In this document: positions 1-6,601 of the stretch, piece after piece
Layout: each line of letters opens with the position of its first letter
Position numbering within the stretch: the stretch's first letter is position 1
Virus record (IMG/VR): IMGVR_UViG_3300050175_000073
Span: 1-36,486 of that record
Source: a virus
DNA: 36,486 nt
Strand: one strand, 5' to 3'
Translations under genes and position numbers: made by a program
Notes under the pieces: model-generated
Database searches by the model: none
Seen by the model: the letters and a program-made list of their open reading frames with translations, nothing else
Told to the model about the DNA's origin: nothing

Positions 1-127
1 AAAGACTCAACTTTTTCCTCGGCAGTCTGCAGCTTCTGGCTCATCCCTGAGAACTGCCCATAGAACATAAACAACGCGCCTATCACAGTAACAAAAACGG
101 GAAGGATCAGCAGTAGGCCTTGCTTTA
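1..127. repeat. terminal direct repeat, left copy (circle overlap)
   Basis: The first 127 bases are identical to 36360-36486. A gene reads straight through the join when the ends are merged, so the molecule is circular (36,359 unique bp). A length of 127 equals a common assembler k-mer, so this is more likely an assembly overlap than a biological terminal repeat. Confidence 0.95.
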
Positions 128-299
128 TGTCCATCGCCGCGCCCATCCCGTGAAATTGATTATGACTCTTTACCTCAGACCCTGCGGCCTGGTAATTCAT
201 ATGCCCATTTTCCACATATACCTCATGACTTACTCTTGTAATCCTACATATCGACGTAGACGCCGATTCTTTTCCGCTCGCCTTTGCTATCTGATTCAT
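1..299 (-). CDS. 5' part of junction-spanning membrane/coiled-coil protein (DUF2730/Mu gp25-like)
   Basis: This is the N-terminal part of a 191-residue protein whose remainder lies at 36083-36359; the frame is open through the circle junction. It has about 58 residues without recognised features, then a hydrophobic span (LLLILPVFVTVIGALFMFYG), then a long charged coiled coil. The chosen ATG at 299 has only a weak ribosome site, so internal ATGs at 146 or 134 are possible and would match the short N-terminus of the paralogue at 347-730. Mu-like phages carry a similar TM-plus-coil protein (gp25, DUF2730) near the terminase genes. A holin or spanin-like role is possible but unproven. Confidence 0.75.
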   Translation of the reverse strand, partial: MNQIAKASGKESASTSICRITRVSHEVYVENGHMNYQAAGSEVKSHNQFHGMGAAMDIKQGLLLILPVFVTVIGALFMFYGQFSGMSQKLQTAEEKVES

Positions 300-346
300 G
301 CCGCCATTATCACATAGCGGCGAAAGTTCTTTGTATCTAAAAGCGT

Positions 347-730
347 CTAATCTTTGTTACCAAAATTCGATCCCGACCGCTCGATCTCTATTTTCCTGAG
401 GGTACTTATTGACTGTTCAGTCTTAGCGCGCCAACCTTCGTAGTCCCTGAGCCCTGTAATCAACTCAGAATACTTGTGATTCATATTTTCAATCTTTATT
501 TCAAGGATCGAGGTTCTTTCCCTAATGTCTTGGATCCTGTTAGCAAACGTGTTAATTGTCCCGTCCAGAATTACAGACGTTTCCTTTGTCGATATCTCAA
601 CTGACCTTAAGCGCTCCTCCATGATGGAGAACTTCCCATAAAAAATAAATGCAGCCCCTAATATAGCCACCAAAGCGGGGATCGATGACAATAGGGACTG
701 CATTAATTGCTGCTGCGTATTCTCGGTCAT
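347..730 (-). CDS. membrane/coiled-coil protein, paralogue of the junction gene
   Basis: 127 residues: a short N-terminus, a single transmembrane helix at about residues 13-32 (PALVAILGAAFIFYG), then a predicted coiled coil rich in E, R, I and T. The stretch around the membrane exit (ILGAAFIFYGKFSIMEERL) matches the next gene's VIGALFMFYGQFSGMSQKL, so the two arose by tandem duplication. It starts 9 bp after the stop of the preceding gene. Position just before the packaging genes resembles Mu gp25/gp26. A membrane-anchored oligomer, possibly in lysis or host interaction, is inferred only. Confidence 0.8.
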   Translation of the reverse strand: MTENTQQQLMQSLLSSIPALVAILGAAFIFYGKFSIMEERLRSVEISTKETSVILDGTINTFANRIQDIRERTSILEIKIENMNHKYSELITGLRDYEGWRAKTEQSISTLRKIEIERSGSNFGNKD

Positions 731-739
731 TTCAACAAT

Positions 740-1225
740 TTACCATTCCTTGGTAAGTAGCACAAATTCGGAATGAGCGGCTTTATCCTCCTTGCTTGGC
801 TCGCTATAAAGATCGCTTTTATAAGCGAAGGGTTGCCCAGTTTTTCGAGATGCCGCCTCCCCTATAATCTTCTCGATATCATCGCCTCTACGATAGCACT
901 TATAAGTCGTGTTGTAAGCAAGACCGTAAAACTTTGCGAAGGCATATAACGACTTGAACTCCCTTCCCTCGTGATCCTTAACGGGGCCAGATACCGTTCT
1001 CGCCGATTTATTGTTCGCGTTCTTCCTGTTCTTCGATCCCTTGGGTCTGCCCAGTTTGTTGGTGCCATACTCGCCAACTGGCTTCGTCAGGGCATGTTCA
1101 TCGCTCCACCCGTACTTTTTTATCCTATCCCTGTATCGCTCGTAAGGGACGCCGTAGTAACGACACATGTCAATTATGCTTCTGAACTCATTACCCTCGT
1201 GGTCTACAACAGCCTTCTTTGTCAT
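740..1225 (-). CDS. DNA-binding protein with duplicated HTH-like module and AT-hook
   Basis: 161 residues. Two copies of a module are visible: DHEGNEFRSIIDMCRYYGV at about residues 8-26 and DHEGREFKSLYAFAKFYGL at about 84-102. Each is followed by a Tyr/Arg-rich helix. The first copy ends in GWSDEHALT, as seen in NUMOD-type and other phage DNA-binding repeats. Between the copies lies an AT-hook-like GRPKGSKNRK (59-68). It probably binds DNA through two HTH-like units plus a minor-groove hook and could be a late-gene activator or a packaging factor. The start overlaps the previous stop as ATGA, so it is co-translated with the pseudo-nuclease gene. Confidence 0.8.
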   Translation of the reverse strand: MTKKAVVDHEGNEFRSIIDMCRYYGVPYERYRDRIKKYGWSDEHALTKPVGEYGTNKLGRPKGSKNRKNANNKSARTVSGPVKDHEGREFKSLYAFAKFYGLAYNTTYKCYRRGDDIEKIIGEAASRKTGQPFAYKSDLYSEPSKEDKAAHSEFVLLTKEW

Positions 1226-1584
1226 TGATCGGCACCCCCTAATGCGAGCATTCTGACGAAGTCATCAACGTCGAAAGATGCGTTTATCCCATCCATGGCC
1301 TGGTCAATGAATCCCAGGTCCAGCGACACACGCCAGTCTTGGCGATCTTGCCTATAGGCCAGGGCGCAATACCTATTCAATTTATCCGCATCCGATACCG
1401 CATTACTCAGCAATCTGTCATAGTCCTTTTGAGTTATCTTGGCCCTGCGCTCTATGGTAAAGTAGATGCTATCGAAGCCAAGCATTTCGTATCCTTCTCC
1501 TAACTCCTTCCATTCAAAACTATACTCATCAATGAGTATCTTCATGAACTCTTTTATTCCAAGCCGTTGTTTTTGATCTTTCAT
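1222..1584 (-). CDS. degenerate PDDEXK nuclease paralogue (active site lost)
   Basis: 120 residues from the ATGA-coupled start at 1584; an upstream start at 1611 is less likely because it overlaps the preceding gene more. It aligns with the neighbouring nuclease: CALAYRQDRQDWRVSLDLGF here against PALAYRGDREKWRVLVDMGY there, and FTIERRAKIT here against LEVKKRRVIT there. In that second motif the catalytic ExK of the neighbour is replaced by TIE, so activity is doubtful. A structural partner or regulator of the active enzyme is inferred. Confidence 0.8.
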   Translation of the reverse strand: MKDQKQRLGIKEFMKILIDEYSFEWKELGEGYEMLGFDSIYFTIERRAKITQKDYDRLLSNAVSDADKLNRYCALAYRQDRQDWRVSLDLGFIDQAMDGINASFDVDDFVRMLALGGADQ

Positions 1585-1979
1585 TTCCGCTCTCCCGAAC
1601 TCGTCAAACAATAACCTAAGAAATGCAGGAATCCCTGCACCGATAGGTCCGCCAATATCCCCGATGCGTTGTTATGGAAGTAACCCATATCAACCAAAAC
1701 TCTCCACTTCTCTCTATCACCCCTGTAAGCAAGCGCCGGCTCCTTGCCAACATCGTCGGCTTGCCTGCGCGCCTGCTTCCAGAAACCCCTTATCTTTGCT
1801 TGCGTGATTACCCTCCTCTTCTTAACCTCAAGCGCTATACCAGGAAGCCCGTCCAAGTCGTGACCGCCTTGCCTAGTCTGCTGAAGGTTACGAGTAATGC
1901 GTATGTCGTACTTATCCCTCATAAGGTTCGAGAATTCCCTCTCGCCTTCATCGCCCTTCCGCTTTGAGTTTATCGGCAT
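1581..1979 (-). CDS. PDDEXK nuclease, Holliday-junction-resolvase (Hjc)-like
   Basis: 132 residues from ATG 1979. The N-terminal KRKGDEGEREFSNLMRDKY resembles the conserved start of Hjc-type resolvases, with the helix Glu. GGHDLDGLPGIALEVKKR carries the D-(x)n-ExK catalytic signature. These enzymes cut branched DNA to resolve recombination or replication junctions before packaging. A longer reading from a TTG at 2075 is open but overlaps the small gene upstream and has no better ribosome site. The gene sits in the recombination block and is followed by its own degenerate copy. Confidence 0.8.
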   Translation of the reverse strand: MPINSKRKGDEGEREFSNLMRDKYDIRITRNLQQTRQGGHDLDGLPGIALEVKKRRVITQAKIRGFWKQARRQADDVGKEPALAYRGDREKWRVLVDMGYFHNNASGILADLSVQGFLHFLGYCLTSSGERK

Positions 1980-2113
1980 GTCTTTGCCCTGCTGGATTTT
2001 AAGTTGGCCACTTTCAGGTACATAATGGTTCTGTACATGACTGCCTCCTTGCTGCTTTCCTTCTTGTCCTGGCAAAACCGGTTCTTTGTCTTAGGCCGTT
2101 TTCGCTTACCCAT
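1970..2113 (-). CDS. small basic protein of unknown function
   Basis: 47 residues, Lys/Arg-rich, starting MGKRKRPKTKNRF. The start codon lies 8 bp inside the end of the upstream gene and the end overlaps the nuclease start by 10 bp, an arrangement typical of translationally coupled phage genes. No family is recognised. The frame could be fortuitous because it overlaps on both sides, but the coupling geometry favours a real gene. Confidence 0.45.
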   Translation of the reverse strand: MGKRKRPKTKNRFCQDKKESSKEAVMYRTIMYLKVANLKSSRAKTCR

Positions 2114-2339
2114 AAGGCTTATGCTCCGTCGGCAAAGGCCAAAGATTATCATCGGGCGGTACTAGCATGAGCTTACCGCACCAGTTTGGCGCACGCGGGA
2201 AGGCCAGGAGTTGCATAGTGTGGTTTTCGTAATAAACCCCGATAGCTCGCCAAGTTACTTTATGCTCTCCTAACTCGTCAGTTGAATAACCAAGGTTAGC
2301 GGCTACGTAGTGTGTTACTTTATAGGCTGTCGCACCCAT
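2106..2339 (-). CDS. hypothetical protein
   Basis: 77 residues beginning MGATAYKVTHYV. ATG 2339 is preceded by AGAGGTGATAAAA, a good ribosome site. The GTG at 2348 would fall within that site, so the shorter start is preferred. The protein looks globular, with several aromatic and Pro residues (LLAFPRAPNWCGKLMLVPPDD). No motif is recognised. It lies between the ATPase and the nuclease genes in the early operon. Confidence 0.65.
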   Translation of the reverse strand: MGATAYKVTHYVAANLGYSTDELGEHKVTWRAIGVYYENHTMQLLAFPRAPNWCGKLMLVPPDDNLWPLPTEHKPYG

Positions 2340-2382
2340 TTTTATCACCTCTTAGCGTTTGCTCGTCCCTGAGAAATAACTC

Positions 2383-3561
2383 TTATAACGAACCATCTAC
2401 GATGTAAAAACCCTCACCGGTTGGCTCATTGGACACGCATTCGATCCATACCTGAAACTCGTTATCCTTAGCAAAGTCACGGACATTTTTCATTGAAAAC
2501 CCATCGATCAACGATCCATCTTTTATCATCATCACTCTAAGCTGCGGGTTGCTATGTATGGATATTTTCATCGCGAGATCCATCTTTTCGAAAGTGGATA
2601 TTTGTCTGGCATTAATTCCATTCACCTGGATAGCGCCCTCAGGCGATAGTGACAAATCAACCCCGGGCAACCATTCCTTGCACATATCCGCAAGGCTTGC
2701 GTCAATCACCTTATCTTCGTGCTTCAACTCTTCAATGCTTTGCTCTATCTGGAACCCCTCGTTTATCATTGCTTCTGCCTTGACTGATTTTTGATACTCC
2801 TCTATCTCCGCCTTCGCCTCATCCATACGTTCCATGATTTCTTCTATATCTATGGCAACTCTATCCTTGAGAGCTATCTCCAGGTCCGCCGCTTTCCTTG
2901 CAAGCCTCTCTATCTCATGAGTGGTTTCATCGAACTGACGCTTCATGCTCGCTGTTTTATCGTTGTATTCCATTGCCTCCTTAAGCTCAAACTTGAATGC
3001 TTCGGGTTTTATATTCGGAGGGTTGGCATATTCCTTGTAATCGCCAATCATATCGCGCATGGACTTGTTGACTTTCAGGTCTGACCTCAGTCTCCTAAGG
3101 TCTTCCTTTATGACTTCCTTGCGGGCCATAAGGCCATGGGATGCCTTGGACCCTTCCTGTCCGGATAGCATCTCCACTTGCTGCTTGCTTCCGAGGTCAA
3201 AAAAGCCCATGGGGTCAACCGCGAACGGCCCCATCAAAGACTTAAGCACTGCTTGAGGAGATCTTTTTATCTCGCCCATTTTGCTCTTGACCTGCAACTT
3301 AACGGAAGACTCTTTGATTACCCGCCTTATCTTATAATCGCCTATATCAATATCCACATCGCCCAGTACCTCGCCATCGCGCAGCAATTGCTTGTCTGAT
3401 GACGAGGTTCCGCCAAACCCCACGAGTAAGGAATCCAGTACGCAAGATTTACCGGCGCCGTTGGGACCGTTGATAAAAACGATTGGGTTGTCGGGGTCAG
3501 GTGTAATGTCTACAGCCTTAATGCCCTTGAAGTTGTTTATGACTAACTTGATTATCTTCAT
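2383..3561 (-). CDS. RecF/SbcC-like AAA ATPase (phage recombination-type)
   Basis: 392 residues. The N-terminal KLVINNFKGIKAVDI followed by the Walker A motif GPNGAGKS (32-39) is typical of the RecF/SMC/SbcC family. The middle (about 150-300) is coiled-coil rich. The C-terminus has the phage-type ending around DGSLIDGFSM and QVWIECV, where the ABC-type catalytic acidic residue would lie. Such proteins hold or load onto DNA ends in recombination and repair. It follows the KPGAEK-family and DHH-like genes, has a strong AAGGAAAG ribosome site, and belongs to the same leftward operon. Confidence 0.85.
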   Translation of the reverse strand: MKIIKLVINNFKGIKAVDITPDPDNPIVFINGPNGAGKSCVLDSLLVGFGGTSSSDKQLLRDGEVLGDVDIDIGDYKIRRVIKESSVKLQVKSKMGEIKRSPQAVLKSLMGPFAVDPMGFFDLGSKQQVEMLSGQEGSKASHGLMARKEVIKEDLRRLRSDLKVNKSMRDMIGDYKEYANPPNIKPEAFKFELKEAMEYNDKTASMKRQFDETTHEIERLARKAADLEIALKDRVAIDIEEIMERMDEAKAEIEEYQKSVKAEAMINEGFQIEQSIEELKHEDKVIDASLADMCKEWLPGVDLSLSPEGAIQVNGINARQISTFEKMDLAMKISIHSNPQLRVMMIKDGSLIDGFSMKNVRDFAKDNEFQVWIECVSNEPTGEGFYIVDGSL

Positions 3562-3617
3562 GTCACTTTCCTTCTAGTGGGTTGAAGTAAATATTATATG
3601 AAAAAGCCGAGACTTTT

Positions 3618-3953
3618 TCAACGAACGATTGGCCTGTAGTAGCGCTCTACTATATACGGCAACGATCTATTTTCACCTGTGTTTATAAACACGTTTGGGG
3701 GAAGGTCGAGGAAGGCTTCTATTTTCTTATGGAACACTATTACGCTGCCAGCCTGGCGTGCAAGTTCAAACAGATCGGCTCTTGTGCCAGGTAGTCCGAT
3801 TAGTATCACGCTTTTATCTTGAACGTCCGGGAATATTTCGCCGCAATCAACAGGAATTAATTCGCAATCGACGTTCTGATTTACAATGCGGGCCGCAAGT
3901 TTGCTAGGCTCGCAGTCTCTTATGTAAAAGCAAACTTTATTCATGGAGTTCAC
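3618..3953 (-). CDS. degenerate DHH-phosphoesterase-like protein
   Basis: 111 residues; its GTG start overlaps the previous stop as GTGA. The layout follows the N-terminal half of phage/bacterial DHH proteins: a strand, then CELIPVDCGEIFPDVQDKSVILIGLPGTRADLFELAR and SVIVFHKKIEAF, then a bulge like the one before the SGA motif. The metal ligands normally in HxxxDG, DxS and DHH are replaced by IRDCEPS, IGL and FHK. I read this as a truncated, probably inactive relative of an oligonucleotide phosphoesterase. The family assignment rests on pattern only. Confidence 0.6.
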   Translation of the reverse strand: MNSMNKVCFYIRDCEPSKLAARIVNQNVDCELIPVDCGEIFPDVQDKSVILIGLPGTRADLFELARQAGSVIVFHKKIEAFLDLPPNVFINTGENRSLPYIVERYYRPIVR

Positions 3954-5002
3954 CGTACGGCAGATTTCGCCTTCTTGATGTATTCAGCAGCCAGTTCGTC
4001 CCTTGCCTTTTCAATGCCCTCGGGGCCGGACCCCTTCTTTTTTTCAGCAACTATCACTGACAATATCTCGGGAAACCGCGACGCGTCTGCGTCGGATATC
4101 TGTTCCAACTTAAGCGCTTTAGCCACTGCGGATGAATCAACGCCAGTCTCTGCCAGAATGGCATCTATGCGCTTGATTAGTTCCTCAGTTAGTGGCTCCT
4201 TATCCTTTGGTTGATCCTGGGTTACTGGCACCGTATCCTGGATTGTTGGCTCCTTAGCCTTTGGTTGATCCTGGGTTACTGGCACCGTATCCTCATCGCT
4301 TTGCTGGCCTAACAAGGCTGCTTTGTGGTCTTGGCATTTTTTATTTATTTTCTCCCGATCAGGTGTGCCCATAGAGTTAATCGAGTTGAGGTTGTCCCTG
4401 TACCAAGCCCTCAGTGCCTCAACGGTCTTTGCTCCCTTAATGTCTTCGGATAACTCTTGGCAACTCTTAACTGGGCCTGAAAATCTCTCAGGTTTCCCCT
4501 GAAGTTTTTCTGCTCCCATGTCCTCCAGGTCCTGCGAGAACACATCGGACAGCCCAGCAAGGCGAAGTGTAGCGTCAATCATGGCCGACTTAGCTGCCAT
4601 CTTAAGGCTCTTATTCATGTCGTTGTAATCGGTTTCTAGATCCCTGGCGCCTACGCCATAGGCCAAGGTCTTGCCTGCGGGATTTCTTAGCTCGCACGAC
4701 AGCACAACCCTCTCTAACGCTAATCCCGATAACGCGGCCGCTTCATATTCGTGGAGCGATGGAAAGTATGGCTGGACATTCATGACCAAGCAGACCTTCT
4801 CGGCGCCAGGCTTAAATAAGGATGGCTTTGTCCATTGGTTTATCTTCTTTAAGTACAAGGCGCCGAAATCTATCTTGTCTTCAAGATTATCGTTTATCCA
4901 CAAGAGAAGCCTATTGCGGTTCTTGCTGCGCCGGTCGATGGCCTCGGCGAATTCTTCGCACGGAACGTCTAGTGGGGACGGTTCAATAATTTCATCGTTC
5001 AT
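3950..5002 (-). CDS. KPGAEK-family protein, probably recombination/ssDNA-associated
   Basis: 350 residues. The motifs KPSLFKPGAEKVCLVM (59-74) and MNKSLKMAAKSAMIDATL...GLSDVFSQDLEDM (129-162) define a family common in phages and bacteria near recombination genes. An annealing or ssDNA-handling role is suspected but not proven. After residue 170 comes a linker with an 18-residue tandem duplication (TVPVTQDQPKAKEP and TVPVTQDQPKDKEP) and a helical C-terminal domain (about 270-350). It is the first gene behind the leftward promoter at 5038-5066, with a GGGAGA ribosome site, so it heads the early operon. Confidence 0.75.
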   Translation of the reverse strand: MNDEIIEPSPLDVPCEEFAEAIDRRSKNRNRLLLWINDNLEDKIDFGALYLKKINQWTKPSLFKPGAEKVCLVMNVQPYFPSLHEYEAAALSGLALERVVLSCELRNPAGKTLAYGVGARDLETDYNDMNKSLKMAAKSAMIDATLRLAGLSDVFSQDLEDMGAEKLQGKPERFSGPVKSCQELSEDIKGAKTVEALRAWYRDNLNSINSMGTPDREKINKKCQDHKAALLGQQSDEDTVPVTQDQPKAKEPTIQDTVPVTQDQPKDKEPLTEELIKRIDAILAETGVDSSAVAKALKLEQISDADASRFPEILSVIVAEKKKGSGPEGIEKARDELAAEYIKKAKSAVR

Positions 5003-5035
5003 TGCGGTCTCCCGTTTTGATTAAGTGGACAATTG

Positions 5036-5047
5036 ATAGTCTACTAT
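5036..5047. promoter_or_regulatory. operator-like inverted repeat over the early promoter
   Basis: ATAGT-CT-ACTAT is a perfect inverted repeat covering the -10 box of the leftward promoter. A bound regulator here would block it. TACTATT (5042-5048) occurs again twice upstream of the other HTH gene (13972, 13994), which suggests a shared regulator. Confidence 0.5.
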
Positions 5048-5066
5048 TATGGCTTGATTGTGTCAA
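5038..5066 (-). promoter_or_regulatory. leftward early promoter
   Basis: Reading leftward there is a perfect -35 TTGACA (5066-5061), a 17-base spacer, and a -10 TAGACT (5043-5038) matching 4 of 6 consensus bases. Transcription would start near 5031, about 30 bases before the ATG at 5002. The -35 lies in the inverted repeat CTTGA-ttgtg-TCAAG (5053-5067). Confidence 0.6.
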
Positions 5067-5067
5067 G

Positions 5068-5078
5068 TGCTATACAAT
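5068..5078 (+). promoter_or_regulatory. possible extended -10 promoter for the plus-strand HTH gene
   Basis: TGCTATACAAT is an extended -10 element facing the HTH gene at 5279, back-to-back with the leftward promoter. No good -35 is visible, which fits an extended -10 or a weak promoter. It would give a leader of about 200 bases containing the large palindrome at 5114-5145. Confidence 0.35.
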
Positions 5079-5113
5079 TATTAATTTACTCGGGTCTCGG
5101 CAGAGCAACTCCA

Positions 5114-5145
5114 AAATTTCCGATAATAACAATTATCAGAAATTT
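5114..5145. promoter_or_regulatory. 32-bp imperfect palindrome in the divergent control region
   Basis: Two 14-base arms (AAATTTCCGATAAT and ATTATCAGAAATTT) separated by 4 bases differ by one position from perfect symmetry. No T-run follows, so it is not an intrinsic terminator. It is likely a regulator-binding site or an RNA hairpin in the HTH gene leader. Confidence 0.5.
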
Positions 5146-5235
5146 CTGACCTTCATGAGCATTACTGATGGCCGGTCTTTCATTTACCACTCCAATTTAC
5201 CCTGTTTTGTGATAAAGTGGGCAAACTATAACACC

Positions 5236-5257
5236 AACAACATGTTGTGCACAATGT
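5236..5257. promoter_or_regulatory. overlapping palindromes just upstream of the plus-strand HTH gene
   Basis: ACAACATGTTGT is a 12-base perfect palindrome and overlaps TTGTGCACAA, a 10-base perfect palindrome. Both end about 25 bases before the ATG at 5279. The AGTGGGCAA element at 5216 also recurs as AGTGGACAATT (5024) and AGTGGGCAATT (14006). This arrangement suggests autoregulation by an HTH protein. Confidence 0.45.
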
Positions 5258-5278
5258 TTTACAAACAAAGGATTAAAT

Positions 5279-5476
5279 ATGGGAAAGTACGACAATAAAG
5301 TAGACCACAAGATGAGATCTCGGACCAGGAAATACAAAGAAATCTACTCGGTAAATGACCTTGCGGAGAAAAGTGGGGTTGGGACTAGGACTATTTACCA
5401 CTTCCTGGCTGGAAGGGGTATTAGGCTTGATAACTACTTGAAGATCAGAAAGGTTCTGGATTCAGTTCTAGACTAA
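5279..5476 (+). CDS. small HTH regulator, likely repressor of the early operon
   Basis: 65 residues. VNDLAEKSGVGTRTIYHFLAGRGIRLDNYLKI is a Cro/C1-type helix-turn-helix, and a basic N-terminus (KMRSRTRKYK) precedes it. It is the only plus-strand gene in the genome and is divergent from the recombination operon. An AAAGGA ribosome site lies 6 bases before ATG. It shares the GV-x-x-RTIY recognition-helix pattern and overall size with the HTH at 13708-13950. The position argues for a phage switch repressor. There is no dimerisation or peptidase domain, so LexA-type cleavage is unlikely. Confidence 0.8.
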   Translation: MGKYDNKVDHKMRSRTRKYKEIYSVNDLAEKSGVGTRTIYHFLAGRGIRLDNYLKIRKVLDSVLD

Positions 5477-5723
5477 GTTGGCGCCCACCCGGCCAGAGCA
5501 AGGAGTGGCGCCTAGCGAAGTGGGGGAGGCCGCCAACCAAATCGATACTATCATCAGTGCATTCCAACATCAACATAGCCTATTGACTTGTGGACAAGTC
5601 CTGCGGACCAGACCGGTTCCTGCGGACCATGTGGATAACTCTTCGAGTTACCCACATTACCGGTCTTCTTGCCCACAGGGTCAACAGGCTCAACCGTTCT
5701 TTCCACAATAAGAGGAAATAAGC
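5477..5723. other. convergent gene-free region with DnaA boxes and nested inverted repeats (origin candidate)
   Basis: No gene is seen. GTTGGCG (from 5478) pairs with CGCCAAC near 5530. GACTTGT-GG-ACAAGTC (5585-5600) is a perfect inverted repeat that resembles a DnaA box. CCTGCGGACCA occurs twice (5600-5610, 5619-5629). A consensus DnaA box TGTGGATAA (5630-5638) lies in a 13-base-arm hairpin (5629-5657, one mismatch, loop TTC). That hairpin is enclosed by GACCGGT (5611-5617) and ACCGGTC (5659-5665). A 20-base sequence at 5672-5691 recurs inverted at 7054-7073. This density suggests a replication origin. Confidence 0.55.
5672..5691 (+). repeat. 20-bp inverted repeat, left copy
   Basis: CCCACAGGGTCAACAGGCTC is exact, and its reverse complement lies at 7054-7073. 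The two copies point toward each other and enclose the three small genes at 5724-6786. Similarity ends abruptly on both sides at exactly 20 bases. Function is unknown. Confidence 0.85.
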
Positions 5724-6206
5724 CTATTTCGTACGATTGACGTCCATCTTGAATTCACCGCCCCGGCCAACGCTAACGGTCCCCATCCTGGCTGATGGCA
5801 CGCTAACCTCTATGCTAGATGATGGGCAGCTACGACCACGAGACCTTGTCTGCATGACAACCTTACCGCCAACGCCAAAGGTAATCTGCCTAACGGAAGC
5901 ATTTGCTGCCCTAACTTGAACCTGGGTAGATGGGCAGGGCTCGCAATACTTCTTTGTCGCACAGTTCTCTGGCTGACTTTTGATCATGTCCTCTATCTGC
6001 CCCACCATCGTCCCGCAAGTGCCAGCTCTATCGGTGTTACGCCTGCAATACTCGTCGAAATGATCCTGGCCATAAGCGTAGGCCTCCAAGAAGTCCACAT
6101 CGCCCTTGTCAAACTTCCCGTTGCGGTTAAAGTCCAAATCACCCCGGGTGTCGAATGCGTAGAACATTGCTAACACAAAAATCCAAGTAAAAATAATAAC
6201 CTTCAT
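5724..6206 (-). CDS. secreted protein with a single dockerin-like EF-hand loop
   Basis: 160 residues. The N-terminal MKVIIFTWIFVLAMFYAF is a signal peptide or anchor. DFNRNGKFDKGDVDFLEAY supplies a 12-residue calcium loop (D1, N3, N5, K7, D12) of dockerin type. A Cys-rich stretch follows (YCRR...TCGT...NCATKKYCEPCP), then two beta-hairpin-like repeats (ITFGVGGKVVM and VSVGRGGEFKM). It is a paralogue of the next gene upstream, with which it is TAATG-coupled. Export and disulfide bonding suggest an envelope role such as lysis or superinfection exclusion. No enzymatic motif is visible. A 6-bp-arm hairpin overlaps the stop codon. Confidence 0.75.
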   Translation of the reverse strand: MKVIIFTWIFVLAMFYAFDTRGDLDFNRNGKFDKGDVDFLEAYAYGQDHFDEYCRRNTDRAGTCGTMVGQIEDMIKSQPENCATKKYCEPCPSTQVQVRAANASVRQITFGVGGKVVMQTRSRGRSCPSSSIEVSVPSARMGTVSVGRGGEFKMDVNRTK

Positions 6207-6601
6207 TATTGAAGCTCCAAGGTAACTTGACCGGACTTGTTAACGGTTAACTTGCGCATATTCCCGACCGGGCACGTCGATTTCCCTACGGGACACTGGG
6301 TTGGTGCCGGGCAAGGGGTTGGCTGCGGGCAATCAGGGCATGGCCTCTGGCTTGGGCACCCCGGTCGGCGCCCAGCTATCAGCGTATTAATGTCACTTTT
6401 TATCTCCGAGCACCTTCTGAAACTGTTGGTGACCTTGTTGCAGAACCTCTTGAATGTCCGATCACTGGCAATAAATGCCGTCAAAAAGGTGACGTCCTCA
6501 CGATCAAGATTACCGTTTTCGTTGAAGTCAATGCTCTGCCCGTTGACAACTTGAACCATAAACATCAGGATCAGAGTAAGGAGAATAATTGTTAGTTTCA
6601 T
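6206..6601 (-). CDS. secreted Cys/Pro-rich protein with dockerin-like loop (paralogue)
   Basis: 131 residues. MKLTIILLTLILMFMVQVVNG is a clear signal peptide. DFNENGNLDREDVTFL is a dockerin/EF-hand loop matching the partner gene. C and P spacing is conserved with the partner up to PCPDCPQPTPCP, followed by further CP repeats and a single LTVNKSGQVTLEL hairpin-like motif. The start overlaps the previous stop as ATGA. No function is recognised. Two neighbouring paralogues may form a hetero-oligomer in the periplasm (inference). Confidence 0.75.
   Translation of the reverse strand: MKLTIILLTLILMFMVQVVNGQSIDFNENGNLDREDVTFLTAFIASDRTFKRFCNKVTNSFRRCSEIKSDINTLIAGRRPGCPSQRPCPDCPQPTPCPAPTQCPVGKSTCPVGNMRKLTVNKSGQVTLELQ

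Noticed and set aside
120-317. 65-codon plus-strand frame at the left end
   Set aside because: It is antisense to the junction-spanning membrane protein, which has the coupled stop and paralogue support.
4885-4896. DnaA box TTATCCACA inside the KPGAEK-family gene
   Set aside because: It is a single isolated match inside coding sequence, with no clustering.
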